Source: Cyanobium sp. ATX 6A2 (lineage in GTDB: Bacteria; Cyanobacteriota; Cyanobacteriia; PCC-6307; Cyanobiaceae). From it: DNA of 64,000 nucleotides. Made by a program: the position numbers and the translations under genes. The DNA is taken from contig NZ_JAGQCU010000001.1 of the NCBI RefSeq assembly GCF_024346355.1, positions 372,001 to 436,000 of the forward strand, written 5' to 3'. Of this stretch, positions 7,216-15,242 are shown piece after piece (positions within the stretch are counted from its first letter, which is position 1; each line of letters opens with the position of its first letter). The notes beneath the pieces were generated by a model. That model searched no databases. It saw only the letters and a program-made list of their open reading frames with translations, and had not been told where the DNA came from.

Positions 7216-7724
7216 GAGTCCGCCCCCCGCAGACCCCGCTCCTCGATGCCCACCAGCTGCGGGGGCTCCGCGATCCAGTGCACCGCGAAGGCAGCCCGCG
7301 GCGCCGGATCGCGGCCCGTGAGCTCCAGCACCAGCTCGCCACTGCCCTGGTCGGGGTTCGCCTGCTGGGAGCCGCCGCCGGGCGCATAGGCCACCAGCCG
7401 GTAGCCCTCGCCGGCCTCGATCCCAGGGCAGGGATGGGCGTCGGGCCAGGCGCTATGGGGCAACACCAGCAAGTCCGGGCACTGGCGCTGCAAGCGCCCC
7501 GCCAGCACCTGGGCGGCGCTCATCAGCTCATCTTCCGCCTGGCGGCGCTGGCGCTGCACCGCCGCCTGCAAGCGGCTCTGCAACGCCAGGGTGAGCAACA
7601 ACAGGCTGCTGAGCATCAACAACAGCGCCACCAGCATCGACATCGGCAGCAGGAATCCCTCCTGCCCTGGCGACAACGAACGACGGGCCGCACCAGCCCT
7701 CCGCAACATGAAAGAGCCAGGCAT
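7212..7724 (-). CDS. PilX-like pilus assembly protein
   Basis: 170 residues. After a basic leader (LRRAGAARRSLSPGQE) comes G|FLLPMSMLVALLLMLSSLLLLTLAL, a prepilin-like hydrophobic segment without the usual Glu5, as is common in PilX/GspK-type proteins. First gene of the minor-pilin operon; 101 bp of promoter space separates it from the divergent phd-yoeB operon. The same position in the second pilin operon (18.2-20.1 kb) is filled by a much larger PilX-like protein. Confidence 0.7.
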   Translation of the reverse strand: MPGSFMLRRAGAARRSLSPGQEGFLLPMSMLVALLLMLSSLLLLTLALQSRLQAAVQRQRRQAEDELMSAAQVLAGRLQRQCPDLLVLPHSAWPDAHPCPGIEAGEGYRLVAYAPGGGSQQANPDQGSGELVLELTGRDPAPRAAFAVHWIAEPPQLVGIEERGLRGADS

Positions 7725-7793
7725 CCACCCACCTCGGCAACGACCACGTCAGCGTTGCCACGGCCCACCGCAGACCCGCAACCATTCGCAACA

Positions 7794-7815
7794 CCTGTAC
7801 AGTGGCGCGTACAGG
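7794..7815 (+). promoter_or_regulatory. inverted repeat upstream of phd-yoeB
   Basis: CCTGTAC-N8-GTACAGG centred about 20 bp before the phd ATG; a likely autoregulatory operator for the Phd/YefM antitoxin. It shares the CTGTAC half-site with the palindromes at 10612-10634 and 22498-22514. Confidence 0.5.
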
Positions 7816-7825
7816 CGAAATAGGC

Positions 7826-8086
7826 ATGGACGCCATCTCCTACACCGCGGCGCGGGCCAACCTGGCCGGGACCATGAGCCGCGTCTGCGACGACCACGAG
7901 CCGGTGGTGATCACCCGCCGCGGGGAGCCAGCGGTGGTGATGCTGTCGCTGGAGGATTTCAAGGCACTGGAAGAAACCGCCTACCTCCTGCGCAGCCCTG
8001 CAAACGCCCAGCGCCTCCTGCAATCCATCGCCGCCCTGGAGGCCGGCCGGGGTAAGGAGCGCGAGCTTTCATCAGGCGCTTCATGA
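7826..8086 (+). CDS. Phd/YefM-type antitoxin
   Basis: 86 residues from ATG 7826. [45 protein letters not shown] is the textbook Phd/YefM fold (DNA-binding N-terminus, hydrophobic VVITRRG strand), followed by a toxin-wrapping helical tail. The frame is open eight codons upstream, but that would start inside the operator. Followed after 31 nt by yoeB. Confidence 0.9.
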   Translation: MDAISYTAARANLAGTMSRVCDDHEPVVITRRGEPAVVMLSLEDFKALEETAYLLRSPANAQRLLQSIAALEAGRGKERELSSGAS

Positions 8087-8117
8087 TGAACACAGCCCCA
8101 GCTCAGCACCAGATGTC

Positions 8118-8372
8118 GTGAAGCTGATCTTCTCCGAGCAGGCTTGGGAAGATGATCTCTATTGGCAGCGACATGACCGCAAGCTGCTGCAGCGCATCAA
8201 CAGGCTCATCGAGGAGATTCGCCGCGATCCTTTCAGCGGGATCGGCAAACCGGAGCCGCTGCGCCATGCGCTGGCTGGATACTGGTCACGGCGCATCGAT
8301 GACGAGCACCGCATCGTCTACAAACCGACTGACGAGGGCCTCCTGATTGCCCAGTTGCGCTATCACTACTGA
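8118..8372 (+). CDS. yoeB: YoeB-family mRNA interferase toxin
   Basis: 84 residues with GTG start. [30 protein letters not shown], then [22 protein letters not shown] and the C-terminal LRYHY reproduce the whole YoeB/Txe family, including the catalytic Glu, Arg and the terminal His-Tyr pair. A ribosome-dependent RNase controlled by the Phd/YefM antitoxin just upstream. Appears intact. Its 3' end overlaps the converging ATPase gene by 7 nt. Confidence 0.9.
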   Translation: MKLIFSEQAWEDDLYWQRHDRKLLQRINRLIEEIRRDPFSGIGKPEPLRHALAGYWSRRIDDEHRIVYKPTDEGLLIAQLRYHY

Positions 8373-9520
8373 AGCAGCCCAGTCCCGGGCCTCATCCCCC
8401 GCAGAAAGCACGCCAGCGGCAGACAGTCGATGCCGTCGACGCGCAGCGGTTCGGGGCCGAGATGCAGGAGAGCCGCCTCACTCTCGGGATAATCCTCGCG
8501 AAAGGCCTTGAGGCCCGCCAGATCACGGCGGTGCACGCGGCGACTGCGCTTCACCTCCAGGGCTACGAATGTGCCGGGGCCGTACACCACGAAATCCACC
8601 TCTCGGCCGGCGCGGGTGCGCCAGTACGACAGCGTTTCGGTGCCGCCGCGGTAGGCAATCCAGGCGCGCAGGTGCTGGGCCACCAGGCCCTCGAGGCCCA
8701 TGCCCTCGATCTCGGCGGGCGCATCGAGCGGGCCAGCAGGCCGCAGCGAGCGATACACGCCGGCGTCGAAGTAGAAAAATTTGGGATGGGCCACCAGCTG
8801 ACGCTGCGCCCGGCGCTGAAACGCCGGCACTCGAAAGGCCAGCAGCAGATCCTCCAGGATCTCGAGGTAGCCCTCCACCGTCTTGCGGCTGACGCTGCAC
8901 TCACGCGCCACGGCCGCCAGGTTGAGCGGGGAGCCGTGGGAGAAGCTGATCGCCTCCAGGAAGCGCGCAAAGGCACCCACATCGCGCACCAACGCCTCGG
9001 CACGCACCTCCTGCTGCAGGTAGAGCGAGGCATAGGCCGCCAGGGTGCGGGCCGGATCGGCCGCCTGCACCACCAGCGGCACCAGCCCGACAGCAAGGGC
9101 CCGCTGCAGATCAAACGCCTCGCCCAGTTCGGCGGCCATGAACGGATGCAGGGAGGCCTCCACCAACCGCCCGGCCAGCAGGTTCCAGCTGCCGCGGCGC
9201 AGCTTGCGGGCGCTGGAGCCGGTGAGCACGAAGCGCAGCTCCGGCCGCTGCTCCACCAGGGCGTGCACCACATCGAGCAGGGCCGGCGCCTTCTGCACCT
9301 CGTCAATCACCACGGTGCGGCCTGAGGGTTGGGCGGCGATGCGCTCACTCAGGCGCTCGGGCCGGGCCTGGTAGAGGCGCTGGAGCTCCGGATCCAGCAG
9401 ATCAAGCCAGAGGGCATCGGCCAGCCGCTGCCGCAGCCAGGTGGACTTCCCCGTGCCCCGGGGGCCGAACAGGAAGAAGCTCCCCGCTGGAGCCCGAAAA
9501 AATCGCCCGAAAACCGCCAA
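8366..9520 (-). CDS. AAA+ ATPase with DUF4143 domain
   Basis: 384 residues. Walker [13 protein letters not shown] near residue 17-28, Walker [11 protein letters not shown] near 70-79, sensor-like [13 protein letters not shown], then a winged-helix region and DUF4143 with [14 protein letters not shown] and ALEVKRSRR, the PD-(D/E)XK-like features of the family. These ATPases are common in genomic islands; function unclear, possibly DNA- or defence-related. The TTG start at 9520 is odd: an ATG-initiated upstream frame (MSPDQQRF) would join in frame only if the run of five T at the start had one more T, so the 5' end may be frameshifted. Confidence 0.85.
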   Translation of the reverse strand: MAVFGRFFRAPAGSFFLFGPRGTGKSTWLRQRLADALWLDLLDPELQRLYQARPERLSERIAAQPSGRTVVIDEVQKAPALLDVVHALVEQRPELRFVLTGSSARKLRRGSWNLLAGRLVEASLHPFMAAELGEAFDLQRALAVGLVPLVVQAADPARTLAAYASLYLQQEVRAEALVRDVGAFARFLEAISFSHGSPLNLAAVARECSVSRKTVEGYLEILEDLLLAFRVPAFQRRAQRQLVAHPKFFYFDAGVYRSLRPAGPLDAPAEIEGMGLEGLVAQHLRAWIAYRGGTETLSYWRTRAGREVDFVVYGPGTFVALEVKRSRRVHRRDLAGLKAFREDYPESEAALLHLGPEPLRVDGIDCLPLACFLRGMRPGTGLLQ

Positions 9521-9644
9521 AAACGCTGCTGATCCGGCGACATCGCCTCCATTTTTGCATCTTTTCCGCTGCTGCCCCTGTTCAGCAGCCCCAGAAAGGC
9601 ATCGATGACCTCCCGGATGAAGGCGCTGGGGCGCGCATCAGCTG

Positions 9645-9850
9645 ATGCCGGAATTGATGTTCCCTCCGGTGGAGCACCTGCGCTCGCAGCAGCAGAGCGT
9701 GGCCAGCGAAGCGGAAATCCTGCACACCATCGACCAGCACAGGTTGATGGGGCGAGGGATCGGCTACGTGGATGCGGGCCTGATCACGTCCTGCCTGCTC
9801 AGCGGCTGCCGGCTTTGGACCCTGGTGCGCGTGTCAAGCGACACCGGCTC
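9645..9850 (+). pseudogene. 3' remnant of a vapC gene
   Basis: The translation contains SEAEILHTIDQHRLMGRGIG and YVDAGLITSCLLSGCRLWT, the C-terminal half of a PIN-domain VapC (GYVDA holds a metal-binding Asp). There is no N-terminal DTN motif upstream, and the expected WTRD-type acidic residue at the end is lost (WTLVRVSS). The frame runs without a stop into the downstream vapB gene. A decayed module next to an intact one. Confidence 0.65.
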
Positions 9851-9873
9851 TTGGCCCGCGCCAGTTGCTGTAG

Positions 9874-9894
9874 CGTGTACATCCGCGTACATCC
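9874..9894 (+). promoter_or_regulatory. tandem GTACATCC operator-like repeat
   Basis: GTGTACATCC followed directly by GCGTACATCC: two half-sites exactly 10 bp apart, ending 9 bp before the VapB ATG at 9903. Likely bound by the AbrB-type antitoxin. Confidence 0.45.
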
Positions 9895-9902
9895 ACAGCC
9901 CC

Positions 9903-10139
9903 ATGGCCAGGACGCGTCTCTTCCGTAACGGCCACTCCCAGGCCGTGCGCATTCCCGCAGAGCTCGCCTATGAGTACAACAACCTCGAACTCGAGATCGA
10001 GCGCGTTGGCGATGAGATCCGCATCCGTCCAGCCGCCCGGCCGATCACTGGGGCGCTGGAGGCTCTGGCCAGCTTCTCGCCCACCTTCCTGGCAGGCGGC
10101 CGTGGGGAGCAAGACCAGCAGGAGAGGCCCACTCTGTGA
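9903..10139 (+). CDS. vapB: VapB antitoxin (AbrB fold)
   Basis: 78 residues from ATG 9903. ARTRLFRNGHSQAVRIPAEL is the distinctive VapB/MazE AbrB-type signature, followed by LELEIERVGDEIRIRP and an Ala/Phe tail that binds the toxin. The longer open frame upstream is the fused vapC remnant and is not part of this gene. Its TGA overlaps the GTG start of vapC (GTGA). Confidence 0.88.
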   Translation: MARTRLFRNGHSQAVRIPAELAYEYNNLELEIERVGDEIRIRPAARPITGALEALASFSPTFLAGGRGEQDQQERPTL

Positions 10140-10546
10140 GTTCAACGCCTCGTTACCTGCTCGACACCAACATCTGCATCTACCTGATGAAGCATCAGCC
10201 CCCGGAGGTGGCCGAGCGCTTCGCCCGATGCCGCGTCGGGGAGGTGCGGATCTCGGCCATCACCGCCGCGGAGCTGGAATTCGGTGTGGTGGCCTCCGGT
10301 GCGGACGAGCCGAGCAATCGGCAGGCCCTGGACCGTTTCCTGCAGGAGGTGCCGGTGGCGGCCTTCGACGCCGCTTCCGCCCGTGCCTATGGCCTGGTGC
10401 GCTGGGCGACCCGTGAACGGCGGCGGGATGCGCTCGACAAGCTGATCGCAGCCCATGCCCTTGCCCTGGGAGTCACGCTGGTGACCAACAACCCCGCAGA
10501 CTTCTCCGCCTACCCCGGTCTGGCCATCGAGAACTGGGTGGCGTAG
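10136..10546 (+). CDS. vapC: VapC PIN-domain toxin
   Basis: 136 residues. YLLDTNICIYLMKHQPPEV is the classic VapC (MvpT-like) N-terminus; ISAITAAELEFGV carries the conserved Glu, RRDALDKLIAAHALALG the next Asp, and LVTNNPADFSAYPGL the late NN-ADF motif. VapC proteins of this subgroup cut initiator tRNA in enterobacteria; the target here is unknown. Full length and translationally coupled to vapB. Confidence 0.9.
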   Translation: MSSTPRYLLDTNICIYLMKHQPPEVAERFARCRVGEVRISAITAAELEFGVVASGADEPSNRQALDRFLQEVPVAAFDAASARAYGLVRWATRERRRDALDKLIAAHALALGVTLVTNNPADFSAYPGLAIENWVA

Positions 10547-10611
10547 GAGCCCCTTCATCTGTGGGTGGAACACCTGAATCCGCTGGTTCATCCCTGGTTG
10601 AGCGGATTCTG

Positions 10612-10634
10612 ATTCTGTACAGCCTGTACAGAAT
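10612..10634 (+). promoter_or_regulatory. 23-bp perfect palindrome with CTGTACAG core repeats
   Basis: Two perfect 11-bp arms around one central base; each arm ends in CTGTACAG, so the site reads CTGTACAG-N-CTGTACAG. It lies between vapC (ends 10546) and the truncated Uma2 fragment. The 40 bp after it resemble the sequence after 22514 (ACG.TGG.C..AAAACAGCC), so both are copies of one element. Probable dimeric repressor site; the regulator is unknown. Confidence 0.55.
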
Positions 10635-10674
10635 GACGATGGACCGAAAACAGCCTCCACGTGGGCACCAGGCA

Positions 10675-10800
10675 GGCATCGGGATTGGCCTGGCACACGC
10701 GCTCGAACTGATCGGCGTTGAGCCGCAGGTCCCACGGCAGCTGCAGCGGCTGCACACCCGGCGGCGAGCTCTGCGGCGAGCTTGGCGGCGCCAGCGTCAT
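10675..10800 (-). pseudogene. truncated Uma2 nuclease (N-terminal 42 residues only)
   Basis: On the minus strand the ATG at 10800 starts TLAPPSSPQSSPPGVQPLQL, then LRLNADQFERVCQANPDA, nearly identical in the last 30 residues to the intact Uma2 gene at 11700-12332. Homology stops abruptly at 10675, where unrelated sequence continues the frame for 28 codons. The shared upstream region is also present, so a whole 5' module was duplicated and then cut. Confidence 0.8.
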
Positions 10801-10853
10801 CGGCCTTTCCCGGGTGATCTTCAGGGTAGAGGTGTGTTTTTGCCCCGACTGGC

Positions 10854-10870
10854 GGTGCTATCACGCTAGC
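10854..10870 (-). promoter_or_regulatory. shared upstream motif GCTAGCGTGATAGCACC (truncated Uma2 copy)
   Basis: Read on the minus strand, this 17-mer lies 54 bp before the ATG of the truncated Uma2 copy. It matches 23670-23686 at 16 of 17 positions, and related GATAGCGTGATAGCAGG sites lie at 4131-4147 and 4842-4858. Probably part of a promoter/operator carried along with the Uma2 5' end. Confidence 0.45.
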
Positions 10871-11014
10871 AAGCGCATGCAGGCGGAAAAAACACTGCGT
10901 CGCTTGGCTCAATTAGCAGACCGTCGAAATGATCGGCTATCGCCGATCTGGCCGCGCATCGCACCAGGGGCTGCGACCCTGGGCGCCGGCACGGACGCCA
11001 CGCCCCGAGCCCGT

Positions 11015-11042
11015 CGCTATCATTGGCGCTATCAATCGGAGG
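11015..11042 (+). promoter_or_regulatory. tandem CGCTATCA repeat and ribosome binding site of a vapBC pair
   Basis: CGCTATCA occurs at 11015-11022 and again at 11027-11034 (12-bp period); a -10-like TATCAT lies inside the first copy and CGGAGG at 11037-11042 is a good Shine-Dalgarno for the ATG at 11047. The reverse complement TGATAGCG is the same word found in the repeats at 4131 and 4842 and upstream of Uma2. Confidence 0.45.
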
Positions 11043-11046
11043 TCTC

Positions 11047-11280
11047 ATGGCCCAGGTGCTCATCCGCCAACTGGACGACCAGGTGGTGGCCGCGCTGCGG
11101 GCCCGCGCCCGCGCCCGTGGCGTCTCCCTGGAGCAGAGCCTGCGCGATCTGCTCACCGCCGCCGCTCAGGACGGCGACTCGCTTCGGGTCGACCTGGCGC
11201 GCCTGCGGGCCACCACACCGCCCGCCGGCCGCAGCCTCGATGTGGCGGCCCTGATCCGCGACGACCGCGATGGCCGCTGA
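11047..11280 (+). CDS. FitA/VapB-type antitoxin
   Basis: 77 residues from ATG 11047, with a good ribosome binding site. AQVLIRQLDDQVVAALRARARARGVSLEQSLRDLLTAAA is the FitA-like ribbon-helix-helix pattern; the tail (GRSLDVAALIRDDRDGR) is the toxin-binding acidic segment. The gene overlaps the PIN toxin by 11 nt. It lies between the two Uma2 modules. Confidence 0.88.
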   Translation: MAQVLIRQLDDQVVAALRARARARGVSLEQSLRDLLTAAAQDGDSLRVDLARLRATTPPAGRSLDVAALIRDDRDGR

Positions 11281-11743
11281 ACCGGCCGTCTGGGTGGTGG
11301 ATGCCTCGGTGGCCTTCGGCTGGTTTGCCGCGGTGCCGGGATCGGAGCAGGCCGCCCAGCTGCTGGATGCCGGGCCTGCCGCTCTGCTGCTGGCACCGGA
11401 TCTGGTGCTGGTGGAACTGCTCAACACGGCCTGGAAAAGCCTGCGGCTGGGGGCGATCACCCCCGAGCAGTTCGAGGTGCTGGCCCACCGCGCCGCCGAA
11501 CCCTTTCACCAGTTGGTTCCCGCCGCGACGCTGCTGGCCCGGGCCAGCCACTGGTGCCGGGAACTCGATCACCCGGCTTCCGACTGCCTCTATGTGGCCC
11601 TGGCCGAGCGGGACCACGCCACCTTGATCACGGCCGATCAGCGCCTGCTGCGCAAGCTGAAGGACCAACGGCCGGGGCTCCCCGCCGCCATGGATCTGCT
11701 CAGACGTCCCAGATCGGGCCCAGATCCAGCACCAGGCCGCTGA
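11270..11743 (+). CDS. VapC/FitB-type PIN-domain toxin
   Basis: 157 residues. VWVVDASVAFGWFAAVPGSE has the first Asp of a PIN domain (VVDASV variant), PDLVLVELLNTAWK the conserved Glu, and HPASDCLYVALAERD ... LITADQRLL the remaining acidic residues. Partner of the antitoxin just upstream. Its 3' end overlaps the converging Uma2 gene by 44 nt; the last ~15 residues (RPRSGPDPAPGR) are probably not conserved, so an earlier natural stop may have been lost. Confidence 0.87.
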   Translation: MAAEPAVWVVDASVAFGWFAAVPGSEQAAQLLDAGPAALLLAPDLVLVELLNTAWKSLRLGAITPEQFEVLAHRAAEPFHQLVPAATLLARASHWCRELDHPASDCLYVALAERDHATLITADQRLLRKLKDQRPGLPAAMDLLRRPRSGPDPAPGR

Positions 11744-12332
11744 ACAACTCACCGCCATCGAGGCGGGTTGCGCTGTCGAGCCGCTCCGGGTTCGCTCCGG
11801 CACCGGCCCGCCAGATCTCCACCGCCCGCTCCTCGGGCAGCAACAACCAGCCCAGCTGGGCGCCATTGGCCAGGTAGGCGTCCATCTTCCGGCGCAGTGC
11901 GCTGAGGCCACGCGGCCCCTCATCAGATGCGCTGGCCAGTTCCGCCACCAGATCCGGGCAGAGGGGCGCGAAACCCCGTCGCTGCTCAGGGCTGAGGGCC
12001 TGCCAGCGCTCCAGCCGCACCAGGGTGGCATCGGGGCTGAGCACCGAGCCATCGGGAAGGCGGAAGCCGGCGGAACTGTCGAACACCCTCCAGCAACCCG
12101 ATGACTTGGCAAAGGTGGTGAGCTGAAACAGCAACTCGCTGTTGCGAGCGCCGGTTTCACTGCCGGTGGGCGTCATGGCGATCAGCTGGCCATCGGCGGA
12201 GAGTTCCAGCACGGCATCGGGATTGGCCTGGCACACGCGCTCGAACTGATCGGCGTTGAGCCGCAGGTCCCAGGGCAGCTGCAGCGGCTGCAGTGCTGCT
12301 GATGGGCTTGGCGGTGCCAGCGTCACGGACAT
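11700..12332 (-). CDS. Uma2-family (DUF820) PD-(D/E)XK endonuclease
   Basis: 210 residues. The family core is visible: LNADQFERVCQANPDAVLELSADGQLIAM, LPDGSVLSPDATLVR with the catalytic Asp, PDLVAELASASDE with the acidic residue, and KMDAYLANGAQLGWLLLPEE with the Lys region. Uma2 proteins are exceptionally expanded in cyanobacteria; a Holliday-junction or DNA-nuclease role is proposed by fold but not established. Intact relative of the 10675-10800 fragment and the likely donor of the 5' end of the pentapeptide gene at 23702. Confidence 0.85.
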   Translation of the reverse strand: MSVTLAPPSPSAALQPLQLPWDLRLNADQFERVCQANPDAVLELSADGQLIAMTPTGSETGARNSELLFQLTTFAKSSGCWRVFDSSAGFRLPDGSVLSPDATLVRLERWQALSPEQRRGFAPLCPDLVAELASASDEGPRGLSALRRKMDAYLANGAQLGWLLLPEERAVEIWRAGAGANPERLDSATRLDGGELFSGLVLDLGPIWDV

Positions 12333-12410
12333 TCCCCCCAGTGCTTACCGCAGTGCTTCCAGGGTAGTGGTGTGTTTTTTGGCTCACAGGGCGGCGCTAT
12401 CAAGAGAGCA
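12213..12410 (-). repeat. duplicated 5' module of Uma2 (second copy at 10675-10870)
   Basis: The first ~85 nt of shared coding sequence differ at about one position by eye between the two copies; similarity then continues more loosely through the start codon and about 80 nt upstream (GGTGTGTTTTT, CTATCA). Both copies lie on the minus strand and flank the vapBC pair at 11.0-11.7 kb. Confidence 0.75.
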
Positions 12411-12467
12411 CACGCAAGTTGGCGCCAAAACGAATGAGTTGCTTGTGCCCAGGCAGCATCGGGCATG

Positions 12468-12890
12468 TCAGCTCAGAGCATCAAAGTGCTCGGCGAGGGG
12501 CTCATCGAAATCAGCCGCCACCTCGATGTCTCCCTTCATCGCACCAGGGGCTGCAACTTTCTCCACCAACCACCGCACCTCCCGCCCCAGCACCTCGGCC
12601 AGCTTCGGATTCCACTGGGGCAGCGTGTCCCACTCGGCGCGGCTGTACACGAGCAGGTCGGTGGCCAGGGGCAGGGGGGTGGTGTCCCACCGGCGCAGGC
12701 GCTCCCACACCGGCAGGTGACAGTGGCTGAGGATCAGCAGCAGGTCGAGGTCGCTGCCCACGCCGGCATCGCCGCGGCCGTAGGAGCCGAACACCCCCAC
12801 CGCCTCGAGATCGGGGTTGGCGGCGGCCTGCTGCTCGGCCCAGGCGCGGGCCTGCTCAAGCACCGCCTCGGAGCTCGGCCAGCGCAGCAC
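12468..12890 (-). CDS. MNT-type minimal nucleotidyltransferase (antitoxin of HEPN/MNT pair)
   Basis: 140 residues from GTG 12890. The nucleotidyltransferase signature GVFGSYGRGDAGVGSDLDLLLI (GSxGRG...SDxDL) lies around residues 25-46, followed by LATDLLVYSRAEWDTLPQW with the third acidic position. MNT proteins of HEPN/MNT modules AMPylate and silence the HEPN RNase. The start overlaps the HEPN gene by 35 nt. The longer open frame upstream is a shadow of the HEPN gene. Confidence 0.85.
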   Translation of the reverse strand: MLRWPSSEAVLEQARAWAEQQAAANPDLEAVGVFGSYGRGDAGVGSDLDLLLILSHCHLPVWERLRRWDTTPLPLATDLLVYSRAEWDTLPQWNPKLAEVLGREVRWLVEKVAAPGAMKGDIEVAADFDEPLAEHFDALS

Positions 12891-13284
12891 CGATCCAGTG
12901 GATGACATCGCTGGCATGGGCGAGGGCCTGCTCGCTCTGCAGTCTGCCGAAATGTTCGCCGGGCGTGCCCTCGGGGTAGCTATCGGGATAGCGGGTGGGG
13001 ATGTAGAAGCCGTCGAGCAACCGCAGACGATCCTCCAGCCCCTCGGGGGGCGGCGGCGATGGCGGCCAATCGGCGGGTACGTCCGCCCACAGTCGGGTGA
13101 GGGTGTGGCCCCAGGCCTGGGTGCCAAGAGCGAGGTTGAGGGCCTTGAGGGCTTTCTCGGTGGCCTGGTGGGCGGCGAAACAGGCCCATTCATGGCGACC
13201 AGCCGCCATAGAGGCCTCGGCCTGCTCCAGATCCCGCAGGGCCTGTGAATACCAATCCCCCGAGCGGTCACCCACGGCCGTCAC
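12856..13284 (-). CDS. HEPN-domain protein (RNase toxin of HEPN/MNT pair)
   Basis: 142 residues. The HEPN helical bundle pattern is clear: DWYSQALRDLEQAEASMAAGRHEWACFAAHQATEKALKALNL, then LLDGFYIPTRYPDSYPEGTPGEHF, typical of the COG2250 HEPN group. The GTG start lies directly against the lepA stop (TAG then GTG, no gap), so the pair is probably read from the lepA transcript as well as any own promoter. A functional RNase motif cannot be assigned with certainty. Confidence 0.82.
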   Translation of the reverse strand: MTAVGDRSGDWYSQALRDLEQAEASMAAGRHEWACFAAHQATEKALKALNLALGTQAWGHTLTRLWADVPADWPPSPPPPEGLEDRLRLLDGFYIPTRYPDSYPEGTPGEHFGRLQSEQALAHASDVIHWIGAALAELRGGA

Positions 13285-15093
13285 CTACTGGTTCAGCTTG
13301 AGCACCGCCATGAAGGCTTCCTGGGGCACTTCCACGCGGCCCATGGCCTTCATGCGTTTTTTGCCCTTGGCCTGTTTCTTGAGCAGTTTCTTCTTGCGGG
13401 AGATGTCGCCGCCGTAGCACTTGGCGAGCACGTCTTTGCGGATGGCGCTGATGCTCTCGGAGGCGATGATGCGGCTGCCGATCGAGGCCTGGATGGGGAT
13501 CTTGAACTGCTGGCGGGGGATCAGCTCCTTCAGCTTCTCCACCAGCGATTTACCCACCGCATAGGCCTTGTCGCGGTGCACGATGGTGGTGAGCGGATCG
13601 GCCTTCTCGGCGTTGATCAGCACATCGAGGCGCACCAGCTCATTTTTGCGGTAGCCGATCAGGGAGTATTCCATCGAGGCGTAGCCCTTGGTGCGGCTCT
13701 TCATCTGATCGAAGAAGTCGGTTACCACCTCCGCCAGGGGCAGCTCGTAGTGGAGCGTGACGCGGTCGGTGGTGATGTATTTCATGTCGATGAACTCACC
13801 GCGGCGCTCCTGGCACAGCTCCATCAGGGTGCCGTTGTAGATGTTGGGGCTGTAGATCTCCAGCTTCACGTAGGGCTCCTCGATCGACTCGCGCTTCTGC
13901 GGATCCGGCAGGGTGGCGGGGTTGTCGATCATCAGGGTGCTGCCATCGAGCATGTTCACCCGATACACCACGGAGGGCGCGGTCACGATCAGATCGAGGT
14001 TGTATTCGCGCTCCAGCCGCTCCTGCACGATCTCCATGTGCAGCAGCCCCAGAAAACCGCAGCGAAACCCGAAGCCCATGGCGCTGCTGGTTTCCGGCTC
14101 GTAGCGCAGGGCGGCATCGCTGAGCTGGAGCTTGCCGAGGGCCTCGCGCAGGTCGGGGTACTGGTCGGCGTCGGTGGGGAACAGGCCGCAGAACACCATC
14201 GGCTTGGCCTCGGTGTAACCGGGCAGCGGCGCGGCCGCCGGGTTGGAGGCCAGGGTGATGGTGTCACCCACGCGGGCATCGGCCACGGCCTTGATCGAGG
14301 CCGCCAGATAGCCCACCTCACCGGCATGGAGGCTGGCTGTGGGCTGCTGATCGGGCGCCATCACGCCGATCTCATCGAGTTCGTAGGTTTTGCCGCTCAC
14401 CATCAGCAGCACCTTGTCTTTGGTGCTGAGCTGGCCGCTGATCACGCGGAAATACACGATCACGCCCCGGTAGGGGTCGTAGTAGGAATCAAAGATCAGC
14501 GCCTGCAGCGGTTCGGCCATCCGATCCACGGGCGCCGGCACCCGATCCACCACCGCCTGCAGGATCTCGGGCACGCCGAGGCCGGTTTTGGCGGAGCAGG
14601 CGATCGCCTTGGAGCAATCGAGCCCGATGATCGCCTCGATCTCTTCTTTGATGCGCTCAGGATCGGCGCCGGGCAGGTCGATCTTGTTGAGCACCGGGAT
14701 GATCTCGAGATCGTTCTCCAGGGCCAGATACACATTGGCGAGGGTCTGCGCCTCCACGCCCTGGCTGGCATCCACCACCAGCAGGGCGCCTTCGCAGGCC
14801 TGGAGCGAACGGCTCACCTCATAGGAGAAGTCGACATGGCCGGGGGTATCGATGAGGTTGAGCACGTAGCTCTCACCATCGGCGGCGGTGTAGTGCATGC
14901 GGGCGGCCTGGAGCTTGATGGTGATGCCGCGCTCACGTTCCAGCTCCATGTTGTCGAGGAATTGCTCCTGCATCTCCCGCACCGCCACCGTGCCGGTGTC
15001 CTGCAGCAGGCGATCGGCCAGGGTGGATTTGCCGTGGTCGATATGGGCGATGATGCAGAAATTGCGGATGCGGGAAACGGGAACGTCGGTCAT
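13285..15093 (-). CDS. lepA: elongation factor 4 (LepA) GTPase
   Basis: 602 residues from ATG 15093 ([30 protein letters not shown]). G1 AHIDHGKST, switch [10 protein letters not shown] and NKIDLP are present, then domains II and III, the LepA-specific C-terminal domain and the basic tail [18 protein letters not shown] typical of LepA. A ribosome-associated translation factor acting at stalled or mis-translocated ribosomes. The N-terminal extension to 15135 is rejected because family members begin near this ATG. The gene diverges from the membrane-protein gene at 15243 across 149 bp that should hold both promoters. Confidence 0.97.
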   Translation of the reverse strand: MTDVPVSRIRNFCIIAHIDHGKSTLADRLLQDTGTVAVREMQEQFLDNMELERERGITIKLQAARMHYTAADGESYVLNLIDTPGHVDFSYEVSRSLQACEGALLVVDASQGVEAQTLANVYLALENDLEIIPVLNKIDLPGADPERIKEEIEAIIGLDCSKAIACSAKTGLGVPEILQAVVDRVPAPVDRMAEPLQALIFDSYYDPYRGVIVYFRVISGQLSTKDKVLLMVSGKTYELDEIGVMAPDQQPTASLHAGEVGYLAASIKAVADARVGDTITLASNPAAAPLPGYTEAKPMVFCGLFPTDADQYPDLREALGKLQLSDAALRYEPETSSAMGFGFRCGFLGLLHMEIVQERLEREYNLDLIVTAPSVVYRVNMLDGSTLMIDNPATLPDPQKRESIEEPYVKLEIYSPNIYNGTLMELCQERRGEFIDMKYITTDRVTLHYELPLAEVVTDFFDQMKSRTKGYASMEYSLIGYRKNELVRLDVLINAEKADPLTTIVHRDKAYAVGKSLVEKLKELIPRQQFKIPIQASIGSRIIASESISAIRKDVLAKCYGGDISRKKKLLKKQAKGKKRMKAMGRVEVPQEAFMAVLKLNQ

Positions 15094-15242
15094 GCGGCGG
15101 GTGGCAAGGCGGTGAAGGCCGAACCGTGGCCGCATCTGAGCGGTGAGGCCAGGGGCGGAGGCTCAGATGATCCTAAGGATGGAGGAGCCTGAAATCAAAA
15201 CTGCCACCTAAGGTTGGTGCACCGGAAACGGGATCTGCCGCC

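Noticed and set aside
10612-10634. LexA (SOS) box
   Set aside because: Cyanobacterial LexA sites have GTAC-N4-GTWC-like spacing; here the GTAC words are five bases apart and the same arrangement recurs beside TA and nuclease fragments, not repair genes.
2292-13284. Phage or transposon origin of the TA island
   Set aside because: No transposase, integrase or phage structural gene was recognised in any frame, and no terminal inverted repeats were found around the modules.
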